NCBI GenBank assembly: GCA_049426725.1
Contig: JBMSYN010000001.1
Span: 62,001 to 126,000, forward strand
Direction: 5' to 3'
DNA length: 64,000 nt
Source: UBA961 sp049426725
Lineage (GTDB): Bacteria; Bacteroidota; Ignavibacteria; Kapaibacteriales; UBA961
Shown here: positions 27,365 to 36,978 of the stretch, in pieces
Position numbering within the stretch: position 1 is the stretch's first letter
How the letters are laid out: every line of letters starts with the position of its first letter
Position numbers and translations under genes: made by a program
Notes under the pieces: model-generated
Told to the model about the DNA's origin: nothing
Databases searched by the model: none
The model's input: only the letters and a program-made list of their open reading frames with translations

Positions 27365-29896
27365 ATGTCTAAAGCAAAAGAAAAAAAACCATCTAAATCA
27401 AATAGTGGTTCAATGCTATTTATTCCTGAACGATATAGAGATCTTGCATATATCATTGCACTCATTGCATCGGTTATATTGTTTTTGAGTCCTGCCCTAT
27501 TTACAGGTGGTAATTTCAATGCATCAGACAATATCGCATCAGCAAGCTTTGAGACATTTCTGAATGAAGCTAAAGAACAAGGAGAATTTCCTCAATGGCT
27601 TCCTTATATTTTTAGTGGTCTCCCAAGTTATGCAGCACTTTTGACAACAGGTGAAAGATCCTGGGACTTTTTGGCAACACTGTATTTTGGAACTGCAAAA
27701 CTCTTTGGTGGCATATTCAATAATGATGCAGCAAGAATTGCTTTTCATTATATGATGTATGCAATCGGTATGTATTTGCTGATGCGATCCAAAGGGAAAG
27801 AACGATTTATTTCATATGCCGTTGGTTTTGCCGCCGTCTTTTCAACATTCATCATTACTTGGATCATGATTGGACACAATACAAAGCCAATTGCTTTGGC
27901 GATGTTCCCTTTTATTTTATTATTCCTTGAACGATTGCGCTCAGGTTGGTCACTTTTTCACGCTTCAGCTTTGATCATTGCAGTACATGTGTTGGTTGAA
28001 TCAACGCATGTTCAAATGGCATATTATGGGATCATAACATTTGCTTTGTATCTGATTGCCACAACCATTTCAAGTTTGATCAAAAAAGAATCACTACTCG
28101 GTGTGGCTCGCTCCACTTTTGCATTGATGATAGCCGGCGCATTAGCATTTGGTATGTCCGCAGATCGATATTTAAGTGTATTGGAATACAAACCATATTC
28201 AACACGAGGATCTGCCCCGATAGAACAAGTTACAGGAAATAAGCAGGATAATACAGGTGGATTTGATTATGAATATGCTACCAATTGGTCATTTAGTCCT
28301 GAGGAAACACTTACTTTTCTCATTCCCAATTATTTTGGTTTCGGGAAATTGGAGTATAAACCCAAAGGTGCAAGTGCCGGACAAATAGTTCAGCCATATT
28401 GGGGGCAAATGCCATTTACAGATGCTGCGAATTATATGGGAATTGGTGTTCTTGCATTGGCATTATTGGGCATTTTTGCATATCGCAAAGAAATATTCAT
28501 TCATTATCTCATTGTCCTTGCCTTACTTTCTCTATTCTTGTCATTCGGTAAAAACTTCCCCCTTATTTTCGATCTATTCTATTATAATCTTCCTGGTTTC
28601 AATAATTTCAGAGCACCCATGATGGCTCTGTGCGTCATGCAATTTGCCATTCCAATTTTGTTTGGATATGGTTTGTCTGCACTGAATGATTGGAGAAATG
28701 AAGGCTGGAATCAACATAAGACCCCTATTCTAACCGCATTGGGTGGAATGGTTATTCTTTTAGTTTCAGGATTCATGGTATCTGAATCAGGTTATATAGC
28801 TGATATGCAAGCAGCAGGAAAAGTACCTGAACAATTATTTGAATTCGTATATGAGCAAATGAAATCAGATTGGCTCATGACTTCATTCATTGGACTTGCA
28901 GTCATGATCATATCAATGTTGTATGTAAGAGGTGCATTGTCAAAAGGCATTTTTTATACTGCCATTGCCGCATACCTTCTTCTAGATCTATGGAGAGTTG
29001 CTTACCGACCAATGGAAGTTGAAAAAGGAGATATCATTAAATCTGAATTTGCACAGCCTGAATTCATATCATTCATCAAAAAAGACAAATCGCTGTATCG
29101 AGTAGCTGATCTTGTGTATATGAGCATGGGAAAAACAAATATTCCTGCATATTTCAAATTGCAAAATGTGCATGGATATCATTCTGCAAAAATGCGAGTC
29201 TACCAAGATTTACTGGATGTTGCCGGAGGTGGTGGTGGAAATTATATCACGAATATCTTCTTGTTGAATCTTCTAAATGTCAAGTATATTTCGGCTCCTC
29301 AACAACTTATACAAGGTGTAAAACCTGTTTTTGAAGGAACAATGCAAACCGAACAGGGAGCCATGCCAACGATTGTATATGAGAATGCTTCGGTACTACC
29401 AAGAGCATTTTTTGTTGATTCCGTAAAGAAAGATACTCCTCTTTCCATTCTTCATCATCTGCGCGATAGTGATTTCAATCCTCGAGCCATAGCATTCATC
29501 GAGAAAGATTTGACTTCACAAATTCAACCTGCAGGAGCGAATGCAAAAGCTACAATAACAGGTTTTGAAAATCACAAGTTGACTATTTCAACTGATAATC
29601 CTGGTACGAATTTCCTTCATGTGTCTGAGGTTTTTCTCCCTGTGGGTTGGTCTTGCAAGATTGATGGCAAATCAACAGAAGTGTATAAAACAAATTATGC
29701 CTTACGCGGAGTAATTGTACCACCTGGAAAACATGTCATTGAATTCACATATCTCAGTAATATCTTTGATACAGGAAAAACAATAAGTCTTGGTGTCAAT
29801 ATTGCAACTACTTTAAGTTTAATCCTTGCATTTTTCTTGCAAAGAAGAAAATCAACCGGATCCACTTTAGCCGAATCACAAACAGAGAATTCCTGA
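27365..29896 (+). CDS. YfhO-type multi-spanning membrane protein
   Basis: 843 residues from the ATG at 27365, chosen because GGAGAG lies 6 bp upstream; an earlier ATG at 27329 falls within the terminator region. About a dozen membrane helices are visible (e.g. AYIIALIASVILFLSPALF, GFAAVFSTFIITWIMIG, LIIAVHVLVEST). A periplasmic C-terminal domain has ITGFENHKLTISTDN and LRGVIVPPGKHVIEFTY, the typical end of YfhO/DUF-type GT-C-like proteins. In Firmicutes YfhO helps glycosylate lipoteichoic acid; here a lipid-linked sugar transferase role on an envelope glycan is plausible but unproven. Confidence 0.85.
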   Translation: MSKAKEKKPSKSNSGSMLFIPERYRDLAYIIALIASVILFLSPALFTGGNFNASDNIASASFETFLNEAKEQGEFPQWLPYIFSGLPSYAALLTTGERSWDFLATLYFGTAKLFGGIFNNDAARIAFHYMMYAIGMYLLMRSKGKERFISYAVGFAAVFSTFIITWIMIGHNTKPIALAMFPFILLFLERLRSGWSLFHASALIIAVHVLVESTHVQMAYYGIITFALYLIATTISSLIKKESLLGVARSTFALMIAGALAFGMSADRYLSVLEYKPYSTRGSAPIEQVTGNKQDNTGGFDYEYATNWSFSPEETLTFLIPNYFGFGKLEYKPKGASAGQIVQPYWGQMPFTDAANYMGIGVLALALLGIFAYRKEIFIHYLIVLALLSLFLSFGKNFPLIFDLFYYNLPGFNNFRAPMMALCVMQFAIPILFGYGLSALNDWRNEGWNQHKTPILTALGGMVILLVSGFMVSESGYIADMQAAGKVPEQLFEFVYEQMKSDWLMTSFIGLAVMIISMLYVRGALSKGIFYTAIAAYLLLDLWRVAYRPMEVEKGDIIKSEFAQPEFISFIKKDKSLYRVADLVYMSMGKTNIPAYFKLQNVHGYHSAKMRVYQDLLDVAGGGGGNYITNIFLLNLLNVKYISAPQQLIQGVKPVFEGTMQTEQGAMPTIVYENASVLPRAFFVDSVKKDTPLSILHHLRDSDFNPRAIAFIEKDLTSQIQPAGANAKATITGFENHKLTISTDNPGTNFLHVSEVFLPVGWSCKIDGKSTEVYKTNYALRGVIVPPGKHVIEFTYLSNIFDTGKTISLGVNIATTLSLILAFFLQRRKSTGSTLAESQTENS

Positions 29897-29898
29897 TA

Positions 29899-31326
29899 AT
29901 GGCAAGAAAACAACAGGAACCCATTTTTGAAACGCTCACCATTTCGGCAATGGGAAATGAGGGCGTTTCTATTGCCAGAAATGAAGAAGGAATTGTGAGA
30001 TTCATCAAATATGGCGCACCAGGTGATACGGTCATAGCTGAGATTCGATCCAAAAGAAAAAAATATGCAGACGGCATTATCAAGGAAATTCTTGAGCCTT
30101 CACAGTATAGAATAGATCCTACATGTCAATATTTTGGAACTTGCGGCGGATGTTCTTGGCAACATGTGGATTATAATCAACAATTGGCGTGGAAAAGACA
30201 AATTGTAGAAGATGTTTGCACCCGAATAGGCAAATTTCCTCATCCTCCGATAGAACAAACGATTCCCTCTCCTAAGCAGTTTCATTATCGAAATAAAATG
30301 GAATTCTCTTTTGGTTCAAGTTCTTGGCTTACCGAAGAGCAAATTTCCAGCAATGAAGAATTCACAAAAGGATTCGCACTTGGTTTACACATACCTGGAA
30401 GATTTGATAAAATTCTCAATGTCCATGATTGTCATTTACAAAGAGAACAAGCAAATATTCTTCTTGAAGCCGTTCATGAAAAATCAAATGAATTATCACT
30501 CCAAGGATATGATCCACGCTCTCACGAGGGTTTTCTAAGAACTCTGCTGATTCGAACATCAGAATTCTCGGGAGAACTTATGGCTGTGTTGATAACCCAG
30601 CCGACAAAGCAAGAACATGAAGAATTGTTTTTATCGTGGTGGTATCAAATTCGCGAGCATTTTCCTTTCATCACTTCCGCTTTGCATTGTATCAATACTT
30701 CTTGGTCACCAATGGCACAGGGAGAAATCATACACTCTAGCGGACCGGAATTTATTACCGAATCAATTCTCGGTATTTCTTTCACCATTTCCCCATTCTC
30801 CTTCTTTCAAACTAATTCTTTTCAATTGGATCAATTTGTATCTGAAATTCTGAAACAGGCAGATATTACTGAGAATTCAATTGTCTGGGATTTATATTGT
30901 GGAGCCGGTACAATTACTTTGCCTGCTGCCAAGCTAGCTCGTAAAGTATATGGAATTGAATTGTCCGCATCTTCGATTGCTAATGCAAAACACAATCAAC
31001 AGTTGAATTCTATTCATAATGTCTCTTTTTATGCTCACGATTTACATACTTCATCAACATTGAGCATTCTTCAGCAATTCGAAAGACCTGATATTATCAT
31101 CGTAGATCCGCCAAGAGCAGGAATTCACGAAATGTTGTTACACCATATTATTTCCATTGCTTCACCAACAATTGTCTATGTAAGCTGCAATCCATCCACA
31201 CAAGCACGCGATATTGCCATCCTTTCTGAGGCCTACGAGGTAACTTCAATCATTCCTGTAGACATGTTCCCTCAAACCGCTCATGTTGAAAGCATAGCAA
31301 CATTACAATTAAAAATGTCTTATTAG
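29899..31326 (+). CDS. rlmD: 23S rRNA (uracil-5-)-methyltransferase RlmD/RumA-like
   Basis: 475 residues. It methylates a uridine in 23S rRNA with SAM. Seen: TRAM domain at the N-terminus, 4Fe-4S ligands C76, C82, C85 and probably C178, the SAM loop DLYCGAGTITLPA, DPPRAGI, and the catalytic cysteine C430 in YVSCNPSTQ. RlmD and RlmC are hard to separate by sequence in this phylum. It starts 2 bp after the YfhO stop. Confidence 0.9.
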   Translation: MARKQQEPIFETLTISAMGNEGVSIARNEEGIVRFIKYGAPGDTVIAEIRSKRKKYADGIIKEILEPSQYRIDPTCQYFGTCGGCSWQHVDYNQQLAWKRQIVEDVCTRIGKFPHPPIEQTIPSPKQFHYRNKMEFSFGSSSWLTEEQISSNEEFTKGFALGLHIPGRFDKILNVHDCHLQREQANILLEAVHEKSNELSLQGYDPRSHEGFLRTLLIRTSEFSGELMAVLITQPTKQEHEELFLSWWYQIREHFPFITSALHCINTSWSPMAQGEIIHSSGPEFITESILGISFTISPFSFFQTNSFQLDQFVSEILKQADITENSIVWDLYCGAGTITLPAAKLARKVYGIELSASSIANAKHNQQLNSIHNVSFYAHDLHTSSTLSILQQFERPDIIIVDPPRAGIHEMLLHHIISIASPTIVYVSCNPSTQARDIAILSEAYEVTSIIPVDMFPQTAHVESIATLQLKMSY

Positions 31327-31368
31327 TAATTTTTGGTATTTTGACCAATATATAACTTTCGATATGCC

Positions 31369-33378
31369 ATGATTAGTGTTCTTCTTTTCCTTCTTGTCAT
31401 ACCTCATACTGTTTTTAGCCAAGACTCTACCGTTAGATATGGCAATGGTGCTCCTTATGCTTTTGGAATAATGTTTGGTTCAAGTATTATTTCTAATCAA
31501 AGCAGTATCGAAGTCCAACCCGGATCACCTGAATGCGGTATGTATGAGAAAGGGACATCAAATGGGTTGTCGCTTGGCATTTTTGGAGAATATACAGTCA
31601 TCCCATCTTTTTTGAGTTTATCTAGTAGAGTTTATTTTGCTCAACATCCTTCATCTCTACAACATGATGGTTGCAATTATCCTGTGTATAACAGAAATAC
31701 TTTCGTGTATGACACACTCAGCATAAGGAATGCATATACCATAAGTTTGGATAGATTTGTATTTGACCTTGGGGCTTCCCTTTACCCAATCCCAGATATT
31801 CCCTTTTTTGTACGAATTGGTGCTTCAGCCGGATATGGTTTATCCGAGAATACATATCAAAAAACACAAACAGTTTTGTACCCAGAATATGTCGGATTTA
31901 CAAGTAAAGACGATAGATATCGTGTAATTGAAACGGGTGAGGTAAAAACTAATTTCTTACTTGCCACCAATGCATCCATCGGATACTTTTTACCAATATC
32001 TCCAATAGTTGCTTTGATGCCTGAGATATCATATATGCAATCAATGAACAGCTTATTGAAAAATCAGGAGTGGAAATCGAGTTCATTCGACTTTCGCATA
32101 GGGATTGCTTATAGACCACTCGATAAAATTCAAAACACACCACTTCCAGCACCACCACCAGTGGAATTACCCGAGATCATTCCTCCTCCACCTGCAATTG
32201 CCATCATAAATCCTGTTCAATTTGCTGCAATCGAAGCACCAAATTTAGAGTTACAACAAACAATTATCACTCAAACATTTCCAATTTTGCCATATATCTT
32301 TTTTGACTCATCCTCAACAATACCAAAATCCATTCATGTCGATGTGAATCCAGATTATGATGAAACACAAGTTACAGAAGATGCTTTAACTACCTATAAC
32401 AATATCCTCCCCATCATTGCCAAACGCATGATGAATCAACCAGAGGCAATGCTTGTTCTTACAGGAGCCACTGATGGGAAAGAGAAATCTACTATACAAT
32501 TAAGAAAAGCATTGGGAATCCAGAGAGCTCAATCGATAAAAGATATCATGGTGCAATCATGGGGGATGAATCCTGATAGAATCATTGTGAAATCACGCGA
32601 CCTACCTTCAAACTTGTCTAATGACGAATATATCGAAGGTGATGCAGAAAATAGAAGAGTCGAAATTGAATCTTCACATCCTGATATTCTCAATCCTGTC
32701 GTTTATTCGAAGTTCAATGAATTCGTCCCCATTCAACAACATTTACGATTAGCAATACTTTCAGATAGTACACAGAAGATAACCACATGGAACATTGAAA
32801 TCAAACATCATGGTATACTTCTAAAAAAAATAAATGGAGAAGGATATCCACCAGAGTTTTTGGATATCCCGATAGATTCTGCAATTATATCGGGGATTGG
32901 TAATCAGGTTTTGAATTTACGCGATTCGGTTGACATAGTCTTTCATTCACAAACTGATAAAGGAGAAGATTTCACTACAGAAACTTCAAAACCAATTATC
33001 AAATCAAATAATACATTTGAATTAAGCAGACTCAGCTTGATTGTATTTGAATATGATGAAAGTTCATTATCTGATAAAAACAAAGCAATGATGAAGAACT
33101 TTTTACAAAATGAGATAAGAAAAGATTCAAAAGTTTTCATCATAGGTTCCACTGACAAACTTGGAGAGGTTCAATACAATTTGGAATTATCCGAAACAAG
33201 AGCCAAAACTGTTAAGTCTTTCCTAAAAAACATGCAACCGGACATCAATATCGTAACAGTGAAAGGTATTGGGATATCAACGAGATTGTTTGACAATTCC
33301 CTTCCAGAAGGAAGATACTATTGCCGAACAGTTTCAATAGAAGTTCAAAATCCTATTCAAGCATTGCCCGGCAAGTAA
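31369..33378 (+). CDS. Outer-membrane barrel protein with two OmpA-like domains
   Basis: 669 residues with signal peptide (MISVLLFLLVIPHTVFSQ). An N-terminal outer-membrane beta-barrel (about 25-250) is followed by a Pro-rich linker (about 257-285). A first OmpA-like domain occupies about 307-435 (LVLTGATDGKE...NRRVEIESS) and a second one about 555-660 (VFEYDESSLSD...VFIIGSTDKLGEVQYNLELSETRAKTVK). A beta-sandwich-like spacer separates them. Two peptidoglycan-binding domains in one anchor are unusual; single copies are the rule. The 3' end overlaps the Rieske gene on the other strand by 22 bp. Confidence 0.85.
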   Translation: MISVLLFLLVIPHTVFSQDSTVRYGNGAPYAFGIMFGSSIISNQSSIEVQPGSPECGMYEKGTSNGLSLGIFGEYTVIPSFLSLSSRVYFAQHPSSLQHDGCNYPVYNRNTFVYDTLSIRNAYTISLDRFVFDLGASLYPIPDIPFFVRIGASAGYGLSENTYQKTQTVLYPEYVGFTSKDDRYRVIETGEVKTNFLLATNASIGYFLPISPIVALMPEISYMQSMNSLLKNQEWKSSSFDFRIGIAYRPLDKIQNTPLPAPPPVELPEIIPPPPAIAIINPVQFAAIEAPNLELQQTIITQTFPILPYIFFDSSSTIPKSIHVDVNPDYDETQVTEDALTTYNNILPIIAKRMMNQPEAMLVLTGATDGKEKSTIQLRKALGIQRAQSIKDIMVQSWGMNPDRIIVKSRDLPSNLSNDEYIEGDAENRRVEIESSHPDILNPVVYSKFNEFVPIQQHLRLAILSDSTQKITTWNIEIKHHGILLKKINGEGYPPEFLDIPIDSAIISGIGNQVLNLRDSVDIVFHSQTDKGEDFTTETSKPIIKSNNTFELSRLSLIVFEYDESSLSDKNKAMMKNFLQNEIRKDSKVFIIGSTDKLGEVQYNLELSETRAKTVKSFLKNMQPDINIVTVKGIGISTRLFDNSLPEGRYYCRTVSIEVQNPIQALPGK

Positions 33379-33854
33379 ATTGTCAATTCATTTGATGTTG
33401 GATCATATTCATTTCTGAATATTGGCAGTGTAGTTGCCGAACCTTGTTTTGGTTGTACGAGAACTTCACCTGTAGTTGGACTGAATTCCGCAAAATGACA
33501 TGGGCAGAACAATGTGGACTTATCAACAGATGGTAGATTTACTGTGCAGCCTTGATGCGTACAAATCGAAGAAACAACAAGGAATTTTGTTTGATCTAAT
33601 CGTATGATGATGATATCATTTCCTTCATTAGCAGTTGCTTCATTGTGATATACTGCTCCTCCTATTGAACCCAGTGCAGAAAATTCCGCCTTTTTTAAAT
33701 CCAAGATAAAAGGAATTACATTGACATTGCTGCTAACGATTTCTTCATTTGTTTCACATGCTTGTAAAAGTGCAATCAATGAGCCGGAACACATCGCTAT
33801 GCCAATACTTTGCATGGATTGCTTCAAAAAAATACGCCTTTGTTCTTCAATCAT
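33357..33854 (-). CDS. Tat-exported Rieske [2Fe-2S] lipoprotein
   Basis: 165 residues. The N-terminus EQRRIFLKQS with a following hydrophobic core and lipobox-like LLQAC (C33) points to a Tat-dependent lipoprotein. The Rieske centre is complete: C98 and H100 (CTHxGC), C117 and H120 (CPCH), with C103 and C119 for the disulfide. It lacks a cytochrome bc1-type transmembrane anchor and no cytochrome b gene is nearby. It lies 12 bp downstream of the heme-barrel gene, so the two are likely one electron-transfer unit. Its partner redox enzyme is unknown. Confidence 0.9.
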   Translation of the reverse strand: MIEEQRRIFLKQSMQSIGIAMCSGSLIALLQACETNEEIVSSNVNVIPFILDLKKAEFSALGSIGGAVYHNEATANEGNDIIIIRLDQTKFLVVSSICTHQGCTVNLPSVDKSTLFCPCHFAEFSPTTGEVLVQPKQGSATTLPIFRNEYDPTSNELTIYLPGNA

Positions 33855-33866
33855 GTTCGTGTCGTA

Positions 33867-35066
33867 TTAATAAAACAAATGTAATTGAGCACCCCATCTT
33901 CCTATAATTCCGGGGCGATAGGTATCAAACATTCTGTATTCGGGACGAAATTCCACATTTGGCAAAAGAAATACCTGCAGCCCAATAACATATTGTCTAA
34001 TGACCGTAAGTGATTGACTTTGCGTGTTATGCAATTCCGCATATTCTGCTCTCACATATGGAAAAAGCCATGAATTAGCTTGATAAAGTAATTCAGAAGA
34101 ATGGGTTATTGAGTGGGATTTACTTGCCTGTAGGTTCTCGGGATTGATGCTTCGATCATGATTTAGATTTGAATGTGTGGATTCAAAGCTCCATGACAAC
34201 TTATCTGTCAAACCGATGCCCAGCATATAGTTTTGTATTAGCACCTCCCCGTTTTTCAATATAGAAGCGCCGATATATGTATTTACAGTATTATCAAAAA
34301 AACGTGGCCAAAACATGATTCGTGTTGAATATGCAAGATCTGATTCTCCATTGAATGTGACAGCATTTTGATTTAACATATTATTTGAGAATACTCCCGC
34401 ATGAACACTCAACCAATGTAAACCTTCATATCCCAATTCAATTCCAGGAGCTGCAAAATTTGGGGCAATGACAGTCATTTGCGAATAAGGAGTCAAGATA
34501 TCATCTGTTAACCAATCAGCAGCAATTTGTCTATTCATTGTGGTATGATCATCATTGCGGATGCCTATTGTTGGTTGAATCATACCAATCCGCAATTGCG
34601 GCATTTCAATGCCGGGTTGTATCATCAAAGAACCTGACCATGCTGATTGACCTTTATACCGAATCGGACCGATATTATATGCCGCTTCAACTCCAAGCCA
34701 CGGAGTAATAGTATGTTGTCCATACACCGAAAATTGCATAGGAAAAAATGAAGCAGAAGCATCTGGATTTCTCGATCTTATGTATTGAAATCGCATGTCA
34801 AATCCAATATTTGATTTACTACCAATCAAATCTCTTATTGAATCTTGTACTGCCCAAAAATCAGCCAAAAGTCCTTCTTTTAATTCTATAGCTCCAATAT
34901 CTCTATAAGAATACCAACCAAGATCATTCCTGCCTCCTCCACCTTGTTGATTTATATGACAACTAGAGCATCTATTGCCGGAAATCAAACTGAATTGAGG
35001 TAATGCATTGACCGACTGTAATGAAACGAATAGAAAAAGTATCAATGCTAGTTTACAAGATATCAT
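33867..35066 (-). CDS. Outer-membrane barrel with N-terminal c-type heme motif
   Basis: 399 residues. A signal peptide (about 1-22) is followed by GNRCSSCHINQQGGGGRNDLG, with a single CxxCH site (C33, C36, H37). The remainder is alternating hydrophobic/aromatic strands (FDMRFQYIRSR, FFPMQFSVYGQHTI, WLGVEAAYNIG, ending RWGAQLHLFY), which fits an outer-membrane beta-barrel. The C-terminal Phe/Tyr-type strand supports this. I do not recognise a named family; a cytochrome-porin or heme-capped channel is the inference. It is followed by the Rieske gene. Confidence 0.75.
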   Translation of the reverse strand: MISCKLALILFLFVSLQSVNALPQFSLISGNRCSSCHINQQGGGGRNDLGWYSYRDIGAIELKEGLLADFWAVQDSIRDLIGSKSNIGFDMRFQYIRSRNPDASASFFPMQFSVYGQHTITPWLGVEAAYNIGPIRYKGQSAWSGSLMIQPGIEMPQLRIGMIQPTIGIRNDDHTTMNRQIAADWLTDDILTPYSQMTVIAPNFAAPGIELGYEGLHWLSVHAGVFSNNMLNQNAVTFNGESDLAYSTRIMFWPRFFDNTVNTYIGASILKNGEVLIQNYMLGIGLTDKLSWSFESTHSNLNHDRSINPENLQASKSHSITHSSELLYQANSWLFPYVRAEYAELHNTQSQSLTVIRQYVIGLQVFLLPNVEFRPEYRMFDTYRPGIIGRWGAQLHLFY

Positions 35067-35089
35067 GGGTTACATAAAATTAGTGATGT

Positions 35090-35120
35090 AAAAGTTAGGT
35101 GCGATGAAAACATATGACAA
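35090..35120 (-). promoter_or_regulatory. Candidate Bacteroidota-type promoter of the heme-barrel/Rieske operon
   Basis: On the minus strand TTG (35120-35118), exactly 20 bases, then TAACTTTT (35097-35090), one mismatch from TAnnTTTG. Leader to 35066 about 15-20 nt. Confidence 0.4.
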
Positions 35121-35247
35121 AATTGTGAAATACTTCTCAATTCATGGCTAAAAAAGCACGATATCAACAAGTTTGTGAAAGATATTCGCCTCAAATTCCT
35201 TATATTCAGCCCTAAACCCGAATTATAATTTGTTCAAAAAATATATC

Positions 35248-36978
35248 ATGTATCAATCTCGGATTTTTGCTCCAACACTCAAGGAAGCACCTGCTGAAGC
35301 CCAAATACCATCTCATGTATTAATGTTGAGAGCCGGTCTTATAAGACAGCTGGCAGCCGGAGTTTTTTCTCAACTTCCATTGGGATATCGATCACTAAAA
35401 AAAGTCCAAACCATCATTCGTGAGGAAATGGATGCAATTGGTGGTCAAGAATTTCATCTTCCCGCTTTGAATCCAATTGATATTTGGGAGCAAACAGGAA
35501 GAGTTGAAGCCATGGGTGATGTGATGTTTCACATTAAGAATCGAGATGGACTTGTACTTGCTCCGACACATGAAGAGATTATGACATATCATGCCAAACA
35601 GCATATTAAGTCATATAGAGATATGCCGCAGATTTGGTATCAAATTCAAACCAAATTCAGAAATGAGCCAAGACCAAAGTCGGGAGTTTTACGCGGCCGT
35701 CAATTTACCATGAAGGATTCCTATTCTCTCGACAATTCAAAAGAGGGATTAGACAAAAGTTATGATTTGCATGCACAGGCATATAGAAACATTTATACTC
35801 GTTCCGGTCTGAAATTCTTTGTCGTTGGAGCTTCGTCTGGTGCAATGGGCGGGAGTGCATCTCAAGAATTCATGGTTGAATCTCCATTTGGTGAAGATAC
35901 CTGTGCAATTGACGATCACTCAGGTTATGCCGCAAATATCGAAGTGGCAACAAGTGCAGTGCAAACGATTGGAAGAATAGATAATACTGCTTCTATTGAA
36001 TTATTTCCGACACCCAATTCAAAGACAATTGATGAGCTTGTTGAACACTTTGGTTTAGATGTCAAAAGATGTGCAAAATCTGTCATTTACATTGCTGATT
36101 CAAAACCATATCTCATTTTGATGCGTGGCAATGATCAACTGAATGAAGCAAAACTTCAAGTTCACATTGGTGCTATTCAATGTAGGCCGGCAGAACCGAG
36201 TGAATTGCTTGAACTTACAGGAGCTCATGCAGGTTCAATTGGACCGATTGGTCTTGCCAAAGATTTGACAATCATCGCAGACAATCTACTTCAGAATTCC
36301 AATGGACTTGTCAGTGGTGCCAATAAAGATGGATTCCACTACAAAAACATTGATTTGTCAAGAGATTGCAATATTTCTTCGTATGCTGATTTAAGAACAG
36401 TACTTGAAGGCGAACCTTGCATTCTTGGAGGTCAACCACTTCGCATTGTCAATGCCATTGAAGTTGGTCATATATTCAAACTTGGAACAAAATACTCTCA
36501 AGCTTTGAATGCTGTTTTTCTTGACGAACATGGCAAAGAGCAACCGATCATCATGGGTTCTTATGGCATTGGACTTGAGCGTATCATAGCTTGCGCGATT
36601 GAACAACATCATGATGAAAAAGGAATTTGTTGGCCGGTTACCATTGCTCCATATACTGTTCATCTCTTAGGATTGGGATTGCATAAATCTCAAGAAGCAG
36701 TTGAAGCATGCAAAGCCATCCACGATGCATTGGAACAATTGGGCATTGATGTTTTGTTTGATGACCGTGATGTTTCACCGGGCATAAAATTCAATGATGC
36801 TGATCTTATAGGACTTCCCTTGCAGTTGATTGTAGGTGAAAAAGGAATTCAACAAGGTCAATTGGAGTTAAAAGTTCGCAAATCACAAGAGCGCGTAACT
36901 ATATCCATACAGTCCGATACGATGATTCAACAAACTGTCAATGCAATTGTGTCTCAATTGCAAAACATGAGTGCATAA
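35248..36978 (+). CDS. proS: Prolyl-tRNA synthetase (bacterial type)
   Basis: 576 residues from the ATG at 35248. It charges tRNA-Pro. Class II synthetase core (RAGLIRQLAAGVFSQLPLGYRSLKKV; FRNEPRPKSGVLRGRQFTMKDSYS) followed by the inserted editing (INS) domain at about 220-390, then the second half with MGSYGIGLERIIACAIEQHHDEKGICWP and an anticodon-binding domain (APYTVHLLGLG...DDRDVSPGIKFNDADLIGLP). The INS domain marks the bacterial ProS form that clears Ala-tRNA-Pro. It couples to the PHP gene by a one-base overlap (TAATG). Confidence 0.96.
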   Translation: MYQSRIFAPTLKEAPAEAQIPSHVLMLRAGLIRQLAAGVFSQLPLGYRSLKKVQTIIREEMDAIGGQEFHLPALNPIDIWEQTGRVEAMGDVMFHIKNRDGLVLAPTHEEIMTYHAKQHIKSYRDMPQIWYQIQTKFRNEPRPKSGVLRGRQFTMKDSYSLDNSKEGLDKSYDLHAQAYRNIYTRSGLKFFVVGASSGAMGGSASQEFMVESPFGEDTCAIDDHSGYAANIEVATSAVQTIGRIDNTASIELFPTPNSKTIDELVEHFGLDVKRCAKSVIYIADSKPYLILMRGNDQLNEAKLQVHIGAIQCRPAEPSELLELTGAHAGSIGPIGLAKDLTIIADNLLQNSNGLVSGANKDGFHYKNIDLSRDCNISSYADLRTVLEGEPCILGGQPLRIVNAIEVGHIFKLGTKYSQALNAVFLDEHGKEQPIIMGSYGIGLERIIACAIEQHHDEKGICWPVTIAPYTVHLLGLGLHKSQEAVEACKAIHDALEQLGIDVLFDDRDVSPGIKFNDADLIGLPLQLIVGEKGIQQGQLELKVRKSQERVTISIQSDTMIQQTVNAIVSQLQNMSA

